In this document: positions 10,489-19,557 of the stretch, piece by piece
How the letters are laid out: every line of letters starts with the position of its first letter
Position numbering within the stretch: position 1 is the first letter of the stretch
Origin: Actinomadura harenae
Lineage (GTDB): Bacteria > Actinomycetota > Actinomycetes > Streptosporangiales > Streptosporangiaceae
Assembly (NCBI RefSeq): GCF_003696215.1
Contig: NZ_RFFG01000004.1
Location: 124,001 to 188,000, forward strand
DNA length: 64,000 bases
Reading direction: 5' to 3'
Program-made: the position numbers and the translations under genes
The notes under the pieces: generated by a model
Databases searched by the model: none
Seen by the model: the letters and a program-made list of their open reading frames with translations, nothing else
Told to the model about the DNA's origin: nothing

Positions 10489-12052
10489 CGGACATCAGGC
10501 GCAGCTGGATCATCGCGCTCAGCCGGGCGTCCGGGTCGCCGAGGTCGATCCCGCCGACCTTGGCCGCCCGGCGCAGCCGGTAACGGAACGTGTTGGGGTG
10601 CACGAACATCGCCGTGGACGCCAGCGCGACGTCGCCGAACGCGTCCAGCCACGCCCGCAGCGTCTCCATGAGGTTCGCCTGGTGCTCCCGGTCGTAGGCG
10701 GCGATCCGGGCGACGGGCCCGCTGGGCAGGTCGGCCTGCGGGATCAGGTCGGACAGCTCCAGCAGCAGCGCCTCGATGTGGACCTCGTCCAGCAGCGCCA
10801 CCTGCTGGTCCAGGACCCCGGCCCGCAGGACGCGCAGGGCCTGCTCGGCGCTGGAGCGGGAGCGGGTGAGCGCCGAGCCGTCCCGGGCGAGACGGCCCAC
10901 CCCGATCAGCGGGCGCAGGCGGGAGCCGACCCGGGCCAGGAACTCGTGGGCGATCAGGGTCGCGCGTTCCTCGGCGCCCTCCCGGGCCAGGGGCAGGACC
11001 CCGAACGCGACGTCGCCGATCAGGCCGCTCACCGAGCGCGGGTGCGCCGCGGTGAGGTGCATGGCGAAGGCGTCCGCGAGCCGCTTGCGCTCCGCGCCGA
11101 TCTGGGCGGGGGTCTCCGCCGCGGCGGGCGCGACGGTGAGCGCCATGACGATCGCGGGCTCGTCCCGGAGCCCGAGCCGGCGGGCGGCCTCGCGGCTCTC
11201 CGGCCCGCTGCCGAGGGCGGCGCCCAGCAGCTCCGCGCGCAGGCGGCGCTCCTTGTCGGCGTCGGCGCGCTGCCAGACCAGGTGCAGGGCGACGAGCTTG
11301 GCCGCCTCGTAGAGCAGCCCGCTCCGCTCCTCGTCGAGCGGTTCGGGGACGACCACCCAGATCGTGCCGAGGATCTCGTCGCCCGCCCGCACCGCGATCG
11401 CCGCGCGGGGCAGCTCGCCGGACTCCGGCAGCGGCGCCACGAACACCGGGCGGTCGCTGCGGTAGATCGCCTGGAAGACGCCGCGCTCCTCCAGGATCCG
11501 CGTGTAGTGGACGGGGACCTGGCGGCTGAGGATCGTCTGGACGCGGGACGGGTCCGCCTCGTCCTGGCGGCTGGAGAACGCCAGCAGCCGGGAGTTGCGG
11601 TCCTCGACGGTGACGGGCGCGTCGAGCAGGGCCGCGATCGCGTTCGCGACGGCGAACAGGTCACCGGAGCGGGCCTGGCTCGCGGCGCCGTACGGGTCGC
11701 CGTCGGCGGTCAGCGCGCGGAGCATCCCGGCCAGGTGGCTCCATGAGGCGCCGCGCGCGAACGCCAGGACGGTCACCCCCGACTTCTCGGCCGCCGCCAG
11801 GAGGTCGGCGTCAGGAGCGACCGGCGCGCGGACGACCAGCCCGAGGGCCCCGCGCTCGCCCAGCCGGGTGACGAACCGCGCCAGGTCCTCGTGCAGGCCG
11901 ACGCCCAGGACCAGGGCGTCCGCCGACAGCTCGGGCTCGTCGAGCGGGTCGTGGATGACGACGCCGCCGATCTCCCTCTGCGGCAGGTCTCCGCAGACCA
12001 CCTCCAGGAGGGTCGAGCCGAACTCCTCCAGGACGCGGACGAGGCTGGTCAC
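10463..12052 (-). CDS. PucR-family transcriptional regulator
   Basis: A 529-residue regulator with the CdaR/PucR layout: an N-terminal PucR-type sensory region (about residues 10-130), a central GAF-like region (about 160-260), a degenerate GGDEF-like segment, and a C-terminal PucR helix-turn-helix (about 460-515) with the typical STAMFVHPNTFRYRLRRAAKV sequence. Such proteins sense nitrogen-containing metabolites and usually activate catabolic operons. It lies between the peptide operon and the amino-acid racemase operon, so control of either is plausible. The start is a GTG. Two GACCGAAT repeats lie in the AT-richer DNA upstream. Confidence 0.9.
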   Translation of the reverse strand: MTSLVRVLEEFGSTLLEVVCGDLPQREIGGVVIHDPLDEPELSADALVLGVGLHEDLARFVTRLGERGALGLVVRAPVAPDADLLAAAEKSGVTVLAFARGASWSHLAGMLRALTADGDPYGAASQARSGDLFAVANAIAALLDAPVTVEDRNSRLLAFSSRQDEADPSRVQTILSRQVPVHYTRILEERGVFQAIYRSDRPVFVAPLPESGELPRAAIAVRAGDEILGTIWVVVPEPLDEERSGLLYEAAKLVALHLVWQRADADKERRLRAELLGAALGSGPESREAARRLGLRDEPAIVMALTVAPAAAETPAQIGAERKRLADAFAMHLTAAHPRSVSGLIGDVAFGVLPLAREGAEERATLIAHEFLARVGSRLRPLIGVGRLARDGSALTRSRSSAEQALRVLRAGVLDQQVALLDEVHIEALLLELSDLIPQADLPSGPVARIAAYDREHQANLMETLRAWLDAFGDVALASTAMFVHPNTFRYRLRRAAKVGGIDLGDPDARLSAMIQLRLMSVRSAGRNS

Positions 12053-12143
12053 GGGGTGGGGTGCGCGCCCGGAGCCGGTGCGACTCCGGTGCGTGGTCGT
12101 GCGTTCACCATGACGAGATCATGCCATAAGTGCCGTCTGATTT

Positions 12144-12171
12144 GACCGAATTAGCACTGTTAAGACCGAAT
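12144..12171. promoter_or_regulatory. Paired GACCGAAT repeats, candidate regulator site upstream of pucR
   Basis: GACCGAAT occurs at 12144-12151 and again at 12164-12171, exactly 20 bp apart (two helical turns), inside an AT-richer patch between the racemase stop and pucR. Direct repeats on one helix face are typical of an operator for a dimeric activator. Function is inferred only from position. Confidence 0.35.
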
Positions 12172-13257
12172 CCATGCCGTTTCGGCGGTCACGGCGTCCA
12201 GGAGCCCGCGATCGGGACCGACACCCAGACCAGGACCGGTCGGCACCCTCAGGTGGCCGTCCTCGAGCCGGAACGGCTCGGTGATGTCGGTCGTGTAATA
12301 CCGGTCGGACGCCGACGTGTCGCCGGGGAACCGGAAGTTGGGCAGCGCGGCGAGCGCGACGTTCGCGGCCCGGCCGAGGCCGGTCTCCAGCATGCCGCCG
12401 CACCAGACGGGGACGTCGCGGGCCGCGCAGACGTCATGGATGCGCTTGGCCTCCAGGTAGCCGCCGACCCGGCCGGGCTTGATGTTCACGATCGCGCAGG
12501 CCCCGAGCGCGATCGCCGTGGCCGCCGCGCGGGCGTCGACGATCGACTCGTCCAGGCAGATCGGGGTGCGGATGAGCTTCGCCAGCTCCGCGTGGCCGAG
12601 CAGATCGTCCTCGGCCAGCGGCTGCTCCAGCATGAGCAGGCCGAAGTCGTCGAGCGCGGCCAGGTGGCCGGCGTCGCCGATGACGTAGGCGGCGTTGGCG
12701 TCCACCTGGAGCGGGATGTCGCCGAACCGCTCGCGGACGGCCTTGACCGGCTCGATGTCCCAGCCCGGCTCGATCTTCAGCTTGATCCGCCGGTAGCCCT
12801 CCTCCAGATGGCCCGCGACGACGTCCAGGAGCCGGGGGATCGTGTCGGTGATGCCCACCGAGACCCCGCACGGGACCTCCGTCCTGGTCGCGCCGAGGGC
12901 CCGGCTCAGCGGCTCGCCGCGTCCGCGCAGCTCGGCGTCCAGGACGGCGGTCTCCAGGGCGGCCTTGGCCATCCGATGCCCCTTGAACGCCGCCAGCGCG
13001 GGGCCCACCCCGTCCGCGCCGCGCACGCCGGCGACCGCCGGGGCCAGATGGCGCGTCAGCACGTCGACGGCGGCGTGCGTGTACTCGGAGGAGTACAGCG
13101 GCGCGGGGCCCGCGCCGCACTCGCCCCAGCCCTCGGCCTCGTCGGTGACGACGCGCACCAGCACCGCCTCGCGGACGGTCTCGGTGCCGAAGCTCGTGCG
13201 GAACGGCGCGACGAGCGGCATCCGGATCGTCCGGAGCTCCACACCCGAGATCTTCAT
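12160..13257 (-). CDS. N-acylamino-acid racemase / o-succinylbenzoate synthase-like enolase-superfamily enzyme
   Basis: A 365-residue enolase-superfamily enzyme of the MenC type 2 / N-succinylamino-acid racemase group. Catalytic residues are all visible: the KxK pair at K159 and K161, metal ligands D186, E211 and D236, and the second base K260 in NIKPGRVGG. With bases on both faces it can racemise N-acyl amino acids. No other menaquinone gene is nearby. The adjoining GNAT and M20 genes instead reproduce the N-succinylation route for converting D- to L-amino acids described in Geobacillus, so the racemase activity is favoured over OSBS. The ATG overlaps the GNAT stop (ATGA). Confidence 0.88.
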   Translation of the reverse strand: MKISGVELRTIRMPLVAPFRTSFGTETVREAVLVRVVTDEAEGWGECGAGPAPLYSSEYTHAAVDVLTRHLAPAVAGVRGADGVGPALAAFKGHRMAKAALETAVLDAELRGRGEPLSRALGATRTEVPCGVSVGITDTIPRLLDVVAGHLEEGYRRIKLKIEPGWDIEPVKAVRERFGDIPLQVDANAAYVIGDAGHLAALDDFGLLMLEQPLAEDDLLGHAELAKLIRTPICLDESIVDARAAATAIALGACAIVNIKPGRVGGYLEAKRIHDVCAARDVPVWCGGMLETGLGRAANVALAALPNFRFPGDTSASDRYYTTDITEPFRLEDGHLRVPTGPGLGVGPDRGLLDAVTAETAWIRS

Positions 13258-14036
13258 GCTCTCTCCACGAGGTATCCGGCGGCGCGGTCGAACCCGATGA
13301 CCGTGCCCCCGTCGTCCAGAAGGCCGCCGAGGACGTCCCGGACGGCCATGCGCCACGCCGAGGCCAGCGCGGGATCGCGCTCGCGCAGGGCCTCGATGTC
13401 GTCCGGGATCGCGACCGTGACGACCTTCGCCGACGTCCGGCCGGCCCGCGGCCCGTGGTCCGGGCCCTTGGCGAGCAGCGCCTCCCCGGAGGCCGTCGCC
13501 GTCCGCGGGGTGCCCGCGCAGGCGGCCTCGACGTCCGGGGACGCCAGCCGCCAGCGGACGAACAGCCGGTCGGTCGGGTCGGTCCGGTTGACGTCGTCGT
13601 CCATCGGGCCGTAGAAGTCCGGCAGGTACTCGGTCGCCCCGGCGCCCAGTTTGACCAGGTTGAAGTGCGCGTTGCGGCGGATCAGCGGGTCGAAGGTCCA
13701 CCAGATCTCGCGCGCGCCGCGCTCCAGGGCCCAGGCCCGCTGATGGACCTTCAGGGCGAAGCCGATGTTCCGCCCCTGCGCCTCCGCCAGCACCCCGGCG
13801 ATGTGGCTGTGCAGGGCCTCGCGGGCGGGCGGGGCGAAGAACCCGAAACAGGCGCCGACCAGCGCGCCGTCCTCCCAGGCCCCGCTCACGTAGCCGCCCG
13901 CCTTCGCCAGCGCGCGCAGGAAATCGGCCGTCACCGGCGAGCCGGTCGCCCCGGTCCGCCAGATCCGTTCGTACAGGCGGCGAACGGCTTCCAGGTCGCC
14001 GACCTCCTCGAGGAGGCGGATGTCCACTTCAGTCAC
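13254..14036 (-). CDS. GNAT-family N-acetyl/succinyltransferase (COG3375 type)
   Basis: A 260-residue acyltransferase of the GNAT fold. The acyl-CoA loop is EAQGRNIGFALK (near residues 95-106), and the RAWALERGAREIWWTFDPLIRRNAHFN-like region is diagnostic of the COG3375 group. In Geobacillus, the homologous enzyme N-succinylates D-amino acids as the first step before racemisation. The GTG at 14036 is preferred: it overlaps the M20 stop by 8 nt and gives a natural N-terminus; an ATG at 14063 would add nine residues. It is the middle gene of the three-gene operon. Confidence 0.85.
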   Translation of the reverse strand: MTEVDIRLLEEVGDLEAVRRLYERIWRTGATGSPVTADFLRALAKAGGYVSGAWEDGALVGACFGFFAPPAREALHSHIAGVLAEAQGRNIGFALKVHQRAWALERGAREIWWTFDPLIRRNAHFNLVKLGAGATEYLPDFYGPMDDDVNRTDPTDRLFVRWRLASPDVEAACAGTPRTATASGEALLAKGPDHGPRAGRTSAKVVTVAIPDDIEALRERDPALASAWRMAVRDVLGGLLDDGGTVIGFDRAAGYLVERA

Positions 14037-15171
14037 GCCAGGGATGGTTCCAGACGGCCGCATCGGCGATCTGGTCCGGACGAACAGAACGAAAGTCCTG
14101 ATTTCGTTCGAGAAGACAAGCCAGCAGACCGGTCAGCAGCCCGGTGCGCCCGGGAAGCTCGGCGACCACGACATGCTCGTCGGCGGCATGGGCGCCGCCG
14201 CCCACCGCGCCCAGGCCGTCCAGCGTGGGGACGCCGACGCCCGCGGTCAGGTTGCCGTCGGACGCTCCGCCGACGGCCGCCGAGGCGAGCGTCCGGCCCG
14301 CGACCCGGCAGGCCAGCGCGAACAGGTCCCGCGAGGACCCGGCCTCCAGCGGCGGACGGTTCGGGCCGCCCACCACCTCGACCACCGCGCCGTCCAGCCG
14401 GGGCCGCAGCGCCAGCATCGCCGAATGGACGCGCCGCTGCTCGGCCTCCGTCCACGCCCGGACGTCCACCTCGAAGACCGCCTCCGCCGGGACGGTGTTG
14501 ACCGTGGTGCCCGCGGTCAGCGTCGTCGGCGTCACGGTCGTCCCGCCATCGCCCAGCGCCGCCACGGCGAGCAGCTGGTGCGCCGCCTCCAACGCGGCGT
14601 TCACCCCCTTCTCGGGGTCGAGCCCGGCGTGGGACGCCCGCCCGGTCACCCGCACCTCGTAACGGGACACGCCCTTGCGCTCGGTCTTCAACGCCCCACC
14701 GGGACCCGCCGCCTCCAGCACCAGCACCGCCGCGCACCGGCGCGCCTCGTCCTCGATCAGCGTCCGCGAGGTGGGGGAGCCGGGCTCCTCGTCGCCCGTG
14801 ACCAGCAACGTCACGCCCGACCTGTCGTCCAGCGCGGCGATCGCGTGGAACGCCATCACCAGCCCCGCCTTCATGTCGAAGCAGCCCGGCCCGCGCAGCA
14901 CACCGTCCCGGACCTCGAACGGACGCCGCTCCAAGGACCCGATCGGCCACACCGTGTCATGGTGACCGAGCACCAGCACCCGGGGCCGCCCGCCGAACCG
15001 CCACCGCAGATGCGTGCGCCCCTCGACGACGATCCGCTCCGCCTCCACCCCCAGCCGCCCGGCCCCGACCTCCGCGACCACCTCGGCGCTCCGGGCGACC
15101 GCCGCCAGGTCCCCGGACGGGGACTCGCACGCCACGAGCCGCTCGATATCGCTGATCAACGCTGCGTTCAT
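14029..15171 (-). CDS. M20-family metallopeptidase / N-acyl-L-amino acid deacylase
   Basis: A 380-residue zinc-dependent hydrolase of the M20 family (glutamate carboxypeptidase / ArgE-DapE type). Metal and catalytic motifs are LGHHDTVW (near residue 70), [10 protein letters not shown] (near 95), GDEEPGS (near 128) and a late HAADEHV. A dimerisation domain is inserted in the middle. As first gene of an operon with a GNAT and an N-acylamino-acid racemase, its likely job is to release the L-amino acid from the N-succinyl intermediate. Alternative roles as a dipeptidase cannot be excluded. Confidence 0.88.
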   Translation of the reverse strand: MNAALISDIERLVACESPSGDLAAVARSAEVVAEVGAGRLGVEAERIVVEGRTHLRWRFGGRPRVLVLGHHDTVWPIGSLERRPFEVRDGVLRGPGCFDMKAGLVMAFHAIAALDDRSGVTLLVTGDEEPGSPTSRTLIEDEARRCAAVLVLEAAGPGGALKTERKGVSRYEVRVTGRASHAGLDPEKGVNAALEAAHQLLAVAALGDGGTTVTPTTLTAGTTVNTVPAEAVFEVDVRAWTEAEQRRVHSAMLALRPRLDGAVVEVVGGPNRPPLEAGSSRDLFALACRVAGRTLASAAVGGASDGNLTAGVGVPTLDGLGAVGGGAHAADEHVVVAELPGRTGLLTGLLACLLERNQDFRSVRPDQIADAAVWNHPWRD

Positions 15172-15197
15172 GCCGCCAGGGTCCCGAACACGCGGCC

Positions 15198-15215
15198 GGG
15201 ACGACCTGTCGTCCC
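15198..15215. promoter_or_regulatory. Perfect inverted repeat upstream of the racemase operon
   Basis: GGGACGAC-CT-GTCGTCCC is a perfect 8-bp inverted repeat starting 27 bp upstream of the M20 start codon, in the divergent region shared with tdh. It is a candidate operator; the binding protein is unknown. Confidence 0.35.
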
Positions 15216-15368
15216 CGACGACATCGACGCCGCCGGTTGGGCCGTCCCGACGAAGAACGGCCGCGCCGCCGGGCGCTGTCCACCGCCGCCGGGCGGGGTT
15301 CATCGCAGCCGACGAACAGGGCCGCGATGATTCGTCGCCGCCCCCCAACGGGATGGCGCGGGGAGTGC

Positions 15369-15374
15369 CTAGCG
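15369..15374 (+). promoter_or_regulatory. -10 box for tdh-kbl, leaderless type
   Basis: TAGCGT ends 8 nt before the ATG at 15383 and no Shine-Dalgarno is present, consistent with transcription starting at the start codon. Confidence 0.45.
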
Positions 15375-15382
15375 TTCCCGCC

Positions 15383-16423
15383 ATGAAAGCGCTCATGAAG
15401 ACGAGACCCGGCCCGGGACTGGAGATGGTCGAGGTCCCCACGCCGGAGCCGGGCCCGGGGGAGGTCCTGATCAGGGTCCTGCGGACCGGGATCTGCGGGA
15501 CGGACCTGCACATCGACGCCTCGGACGCGTGGGCGGAGCGCGCCGTCCGCGCGCCCCTGGTCGTCGGGCACGAGTTCGCCGGGACCGTCGCCGCCACCGG
15601 GCCGGGCGTCCGGGGCCTCGCCGAGGGCGAACTGGTCAGCGGCGAGGGCCACCTGGTCTGCGGGACCTGCCGCAACTGCCGGGCGGGCCGCCGCCACCTG
15701 TGCATCCGGACGATCGGCCTCGGCGTCGCGACCGACGGCGCGTTCGCCGAGTACGTCGTCCTGCCCGAGTCCAACGTCTGGGCGCACCGGCATCCCGTCG
15801 ACCCCGATGTGGCCGCGGTGTTCGACCCGTTCGGGAACGCCGTCCACACCGCGCTCGCCTTCCCCGTCCTCAACGAGGACGTCCTCATCACCGGGGCCGG
15901 GCCGATCGGGATGATGGCCGTCGCGATCGCCCGCCACGCGGGCGCCCGCAACATCGTCGTCACCGACGTGAGCGACGACCGCCTCGACCTCGCCCGCAAG
16001 CTCGGCGCCACGGTCACCCTGAACGTCACGCGCGCGACCATCACCGAGGCCCAGGACGGGCTCGGCATGGCGGAGGGCTTCGACGTCGGCCTGGAGATGT
16101 CCGGCCGCGCCGACGCCCTCCGCGACATGATCGCCCACATGGGACCGGGCGGCCGGATCGCCGCCCTCGGCCTGCCCACCGGCGACGTCCCCGTCGACAT
16201 GGCCACGGTCGTCACCCGGATGCTGACCCTGCGCGGCATCTACGGCCGCGAGATTTTCGAGACCTGGTACGCCATGTCGGTGCTGCTGCAGAACGGCCTC
16301 GACATCGCGCCCGTCATCACCCACCGCTTCGGCCACGCCCAGCACGAGCAGGCCTTCGCGACGGCCCGTTCCGGCCGCTGCGGCAAGGTCGTCATCGACT
16401 GGACCACCCCCGAGACCGCCTGA
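15383..16423 (+). CDS. tdh: L-threonine 3-dehydrogenase
   Basis: A 346-residue zinc-dependent medium-chain dehydrogenase that oxidises L-threonine to 2-amino-3-ketobutyrate with NAD. The catalytic zinc site is in [14 protein letters not shown] (near residue 37), GHEF near 67, and the structural zinc Cys cluster is [15 protein letters not shown] (near 97-111). The Rossmann motif is GAGPIGMMA. The segment [12 protein letters not shown] is characteristic of Tdh. Identification is firm because kbl follows 12 nt downstream, the classical Tdh-Kbl pair. An upstream in-frame extension is rejected because it lacks homology and the ATG has a leaderless promoter. Confidence 0.95.
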   Translation: MKALMKTRPGPGLEMVEVPTPEPGPGEVLIRVLRTGICGTDLHIDASDAWAERAVRAPLVVGHEFAGTVAATGPGVRGLAEGELVSGEGHLVCGTCRNCRAGRRHLCIRTIGLGVATDGAFAEYVVLPESNVWAHRHPVDPDVAAVFDPFGNAVHTALAFPVLNEDVLITGAGPIGMMAVAIARHAGARNIVVTDVSDDRLDLARKLGATVTLNVTRATITEAQDGLGMAEGFDVGLEMSGRADALRDMIAHMGPGGRIAALGLPTGDVPVDMATVVTRMLTLRGIYGREIFETWYAMSVLLQNGLDIAPVITHRFGHAQHEQAFATARSGRCGKVVIDWTTPETA

Positions 16424-16435
16424 CCAGGAGCCACC

Positions 16436-17605
16436 ATGGACGAACGATCCCGCGGCCACTTCGCCGCCGAACTCGACGCCATCCGCGCCGCCGGCCTGTT
16501 CAAGGACGAACGGATCCTCGTGAGCCCGCAGTCGGCGCGCATCCGCGTCGGCGACGCCGACGTCATCAACTTCTGCTCCAACAACTACCTGGACCTCGCC
16601 GACCACCCCGAGGTGGTCGCCGCCGCCAAACAGGCCCTGGACGAGTGGGGCTTCGGCATGGCCTCGGTCCGCTTCATCTGTGGCACCCAGGCACCGCACC
16701 GCGAACTGGAGTCACGCCTGTCGGAGTTCCTCGGCACCGACGACACGATCCTCTACAGCTCCTGCTTCGACGCCAACGGCGGCGTCTTCGAAGCCCTCCT
16801 GACCGACGTCGACGCGGTCATCTCCGACGAGCTCAACCACGCCAGCATCATCGACGGGATCCGCCTGTCCAAGGCGGCCCGGTACCGCTACCGCAACCGC
16901 GACCTGGCCGACCTCGAACGCGCGCTCACCGACGCGGAAGGCGCCCGCCACAAACTGATCGTCACCGACGGCGTCTTCTCCATGGACGGCTCCCTCGCAC
17001 CACTCGACGGCATCTGCGACCTCGCCGACCGGCACGGCGCCCTGGTCATGGTCGACGACTCCCACGCCGTCGGCTTCCTTGGCGACGGCGGCCGCGGCAC
17101 CCCCGCCCTCCACGACGTCGCCGACCGCGTCGACATCCTCACCGGCACGCTCGGCAAGGCCCTCGGCGGCGCGAGCGGCGGCTATGTCTCCGGCCGCGCC
17201 GAGATCGTCGAGCTGCTGCGCCAGAGGTCGCGTCCCTACCTGTTCTCCAACTCGCTTGCCCCGTCGATCGTCGGGGCGTCCCTGCGCGTCCTCGACCTGC
17301 TCGCCGCCTCGGACGACGCCCGCGCCCGCCTCGCCGCCAACACCGCCCTCTTCCGTGCGGAGATGGCGTCCGCGGGCTTCACCCTGCTGCCGGGAACCCA
17401 CCCGATCGTCGCCGTCATGTTCGGCGACGCCCCCACAGCCGTCCGAATCGCCGCGGACCTCCTCGCCCACGGCATCTTCGTCACCGCGTTCTCCTACCCC
17501 GTGGTCCCGAAGGGCAAGGCCCGCATCCGAGTCCAGCTCTCAGCCGCCCACACACCCGAAGACGTCCACCACGCGGTCTCGGCCTTCCGAGCGGTCACCG
17601 CCTGA
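16436..17605 (+). CDS. kbl: Glycine C-acetyltransferase (2-amino-3-ketobutyrate CoA ligase)
   Basis: A 389-residue PLP enzyme of the alpha-oxoamine synthase family. It splits 2-amino-3-ketobutyrate with CoA into glycine and acetyl-CoA. Visible family features include [16 protein letters not shown] near residue 42, the DSHAVGFLG block carrying the cofactor-contacting Asp and His, and the Schiff-base lysine in [14 protein letters not shown] near residue 240. Length and N-terminus match Kbl. It forms a two-gene operon with tdh, giving the complete threonine to glycine route. Confidence 0.95.
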   Translation: MDERSRGHFAAELDAIRAAGLFKDERILVSPQSARIRVGDADVINFCSNNYLDLADHPEVVAAAKQALDEWGFGMASVRFICGTQAPHRELESRLSEFLGTDDTILYSSCFDANGGVFEALLTDVDAVISDELNHASIIDGIRLSKAARYRYRNRDLADLERALTDAEGARHKLIVTDGVFSMDGSLAPLDGICDLADRHGALVMVDDSHAVGFLGDGGRGTPALHDVADRVDILTGTLGKALGGASGGYVSGRAEIVELLRQRSRPYLFSNSLAPSIVGASLRVLDLLAASDDARARLAANTALFRAEMASAGFTLLPGTHPIVAVMFGDAPTAVRIAADLLAHGIFVTAFSYPVVPKGKARIRVQLSAAHTPEDVHHAVSAFRAVTA

Positions 17606-17655
17606 CAGCGACCTCCCTGTCCGGAAGCGGTCGGGCGGCGGCGGGCGGGGGTCGT

Positions 17656-17661
17656 TACGGT
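17656..17661 (+). promoter_or_regulatory. -10 box of a leaderless promoter for the LytS-type kinase
   Basis: TACGGT lies 6 nt before the GTG at 17668; no Shine-Dalgarno is seen. Confidence 0.5.
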
Positions 17662-17667
17662 ACGGGC

Positions 17668-18717
17668 GTGAATCGGCGCGTGTTCAGCATCTGGACCGCG
17701 GTCGTGTCACTGCTCGCGCTGGTGGACGCGCTCGGGTGGTGGAAGGACTACGCGGACGGGACGCACAGCGCCGGGCTGGGGCTCGCGCAGACCATGGCGT
17801 CCTCCCTGTCGTGGATCCCGGTGAACATCGGCGTGTACCTGCTCACCATGTGGTGTCCGATCAGCCGGCCGCACGTGGCGCGGGCGCTGCTCGTCCACCT
17901 GGCGGGCTACCTGGTCGCGCTCTGCTGGCTCAGCGGGCGGATGTTCCTGTTCGACCCGGTGCTGCACTGGCTGCCGCCCGCGCGGGGCTTCGGCGAGGAG
18001 TACCTCCGCAACCTCGGCGCCTACCTGGCGATGTACTTCGAATGGGTCGGAGTCGCCCACGGGGTTTACTACTTCGCCCAGCACCGGCGGCGCCGTGAGC
18101 AACTGGCACAGGCCCGCGAACAACTGGCCCACGCCGCGCTGCAGGCCCTGCGGGCGCAGGTCCGGCCGCACTTCCTGTTCAACGCGATGAACACGATCGC
18201 CGCCTTCGTCCACGACGACCCGCGCCGCGCGGAGGAGATGGTCGTCCGGCTGAGCACCCTGCTGCGGCAGTCCCTGGAGCATGACGGCTCGCTGGAGGTG
18301 CCCCTCCGCGAGGACCTGGAGGTCCTGTCCGCCTACGTGGACATCGAGCGGGCCCGATTCGAGGACCGGCTCGCGGTCGACTGGCGACTCCATCCCGGCG
18401 CCTTGGACGCGCTCGTCCCGCCGCTGCTGCTCCAGCCACTGGTGGAGAACGCGGTACGCCACGGCATCTCACCCCGCGACGCCCCGGGCACCGTCACCAT
18501 CTCCGCCAGGCCGGAAGGATCCTGGCTGCGGCTGGTCGTCACCGACGACGGCGTCGGCCTGCCACCCGGCCGTCCGCGCACCGGGATCGGCCTGGCCAAC
18601 GCACGCGCCCGGCTCACCCAGATGTACGGCGCGGAGCACCGGTTCAGCGTCGAGCCGCGCCCCGACGGCGGCGTCACCGCGACCGTACGGCTCCCGCTCC
18701 GGACGGCACGAACATGA
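17668..18717 (+). CDS. LytS/YehU-type sensor histidine kinase
   Basis: A 349-residue membrane histidine kinase. Four hydrophobic segments occupy about residues 5-25, 43-63, 70-95 and 113-137, followed by a short coiled coil and the His_kinase (PF06580) domain. The phospho-acceptor is H168 in QVRPHFLFNAMNTIA. The ATP-binding domain has the N box NAVRHGIS and the G1 box DDGVGLPPG. It overlaps the response regulator by ATGA. Family members sense membrane or extracellular metabolites; the stimulus here is unknown. Confidence 0.93.
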   Translation: MNRRVFSIWTAVVSLLALVDALGWWKDYADGTHSAGLGLAQTMASSLSWIPVNIGVYLLTMWCPISRPHVARALLVHLAGYLVALCWLSGRMFLFDPVLHWLPPARGFGEEYLRNLGAYLAMYFEWVGVAHGVYYFAQHRRRREQLAQAREQLAHAALQALRAQVRPHFLFNAMNTIAAFVHDDPRRAEEMVVRLSTLLRQSLEHDGSLEVPLREDLEVLSAYVDIERARFEDRLAVDWRLHPGALDALVPPLLLQPLVENAVRHGISPRDAPGTVTISARPEGSWLRLVVTDDGVGLPPGRPRTGIGLANARARLTQMYGAEHRFSVEPRPDGGVTATVRLPLRTART

Positions 18718-19427
18718 TCAAGACCCTGATCGTCGACGACGAGCCACCCGCCCGGCGACGCCTGCAACGCATGCTGGCCACCCACAAGGACCTTCACCTC
18801 CTCGCCGGTTGCGGCTCACCCGAGACGGCCATCGCCGCCCTCGACCAGCACCGCCCCGACCTGGTCTTCCTCGACATCCACCTCCCCGAGGGCGACGGGT
18901 TCGGCATCCTCGAAGCCATCTGGGGACGGCACGACCCCGCCGTCGTGTTCGTGACGGCCTACAGCCACCACGCCGTCCGCGCCTTCGAGATCGACGCGGT
19001 CGACTACCTCCTCAAGCCGTACGGCCAGGATCGGCTCGATTCGGCCCTCACCCGCGTCCGCGACCACCTGGCCCGGCGCACCACCACCCCGCCACTGAAC
19101 CGGCTCCCCGTCGAGATGGGCGACCGGATCCGCCTGCTGGACCTGAACGCGATCGACTACGTCCGGGCCGAGGACGGCTACCTGCGCGTCCACACCGGCA
19201 CCCGCTCACACCTCATCCGCGGCACCCTGGCCAACCTGCAGGAACGTCTCGGCCCCACGGAGTTCCTGCGGATCCACCGCTCGGTGATCGTCCGGGTCGA
19301 CCGGATCCGCGAGCTCGAGATCCTCGCCCACGGCGAGATGCGGCTGACCCTCAACTCCGGCGACACCCTCATCTCCGGCCGCGCCTACCGGGACCAGGTG
19401 CGGACCGCCCTCGGCCTGCCTACCTGA
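18714..19427 (+). CDS. LytTR-type response regulator
   Basis: A 237-residue response regulator. The receiver domain has the acidic pair D8/D9, phospho-acceptor D54 in FLDIHLPEGDGFG and the conserved Lys in LLKPYG. The C-terminal LytTR DNA-binding domain (about residues 130-235) shows YVRAEDGYLRVHT and FLRIHRSVIVRVDRI. It is coupled to the kinase by an ATGA overlap. LytTR regulators bind paired direct repeats; the secreted hydrolase downstream is a natural candidate target but no such repeats were confirmed. Confidence 0.94.
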   Translation: MIKTLIVDDEPPARRRLQRMLATHKDLHLLAGCGSPETAIAALDQHRPDLVFLDIHLPEGDGFGILEAIWGRHDPAVVFVTAYSHHAVRAFEIDAVDYLLKPYGQDRLDSALTRVRDHLARRTTTPPLNRLPVEMGDRIRLLDLNAIDYVRAEDGYLRVHTGTRSHLIRGTLANLQERLGPTEFLRIHRSVIVRVDRIRELEILAHGEMRLTLNSGDTLISGRAYRDQVRTALGLPT

Positions 19428-19499
19428 CCGACGCTCCCGTTCACCGGTCGTCTCCTCCCGTTCGCCGTCTCGCTCCGCCCACCGTCCCGAGGCCGCTCC

Positions 19500-19505
19500 T
19501 AGGGT
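19500..19505 (+). promoter_or_regulatory. -10 box upstream of the TAP-like hydrolase
   Basis: TAGGGT at 19500-19505 would start transcription near 19513 and leave a leader of about 45 nt with a GCGGGAG-type Shine-Dalgarno before the ATG at 19558. No clear -35 is seen. Confidence 0.35.
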
Positions 19506-19557
19506 GAGCCCGGCAGAACCACGAGCGCCGGACCTTCCCCACCGAGCGGGAGTCGCG

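Noticed and set aside
12160-13257. menC for menaquinone synthesis
   Set aside because: No other men gene nearby, and the coupled GNAT and M20 genes support N-acylamino-acid racemisation instead.
15300-15340. Riboswitch or attenuator before tdh
   Set aside because: Only a 7-bp TCATCGC/GCGATGA repeat is present and the transcript seems leaderless.
14029-16239. Minus-strand frame extending the M20 peptidase upstream through tdh
   Set aside because: M20 homology starts at the ATG at 15171; the extension is antisense to tdh.
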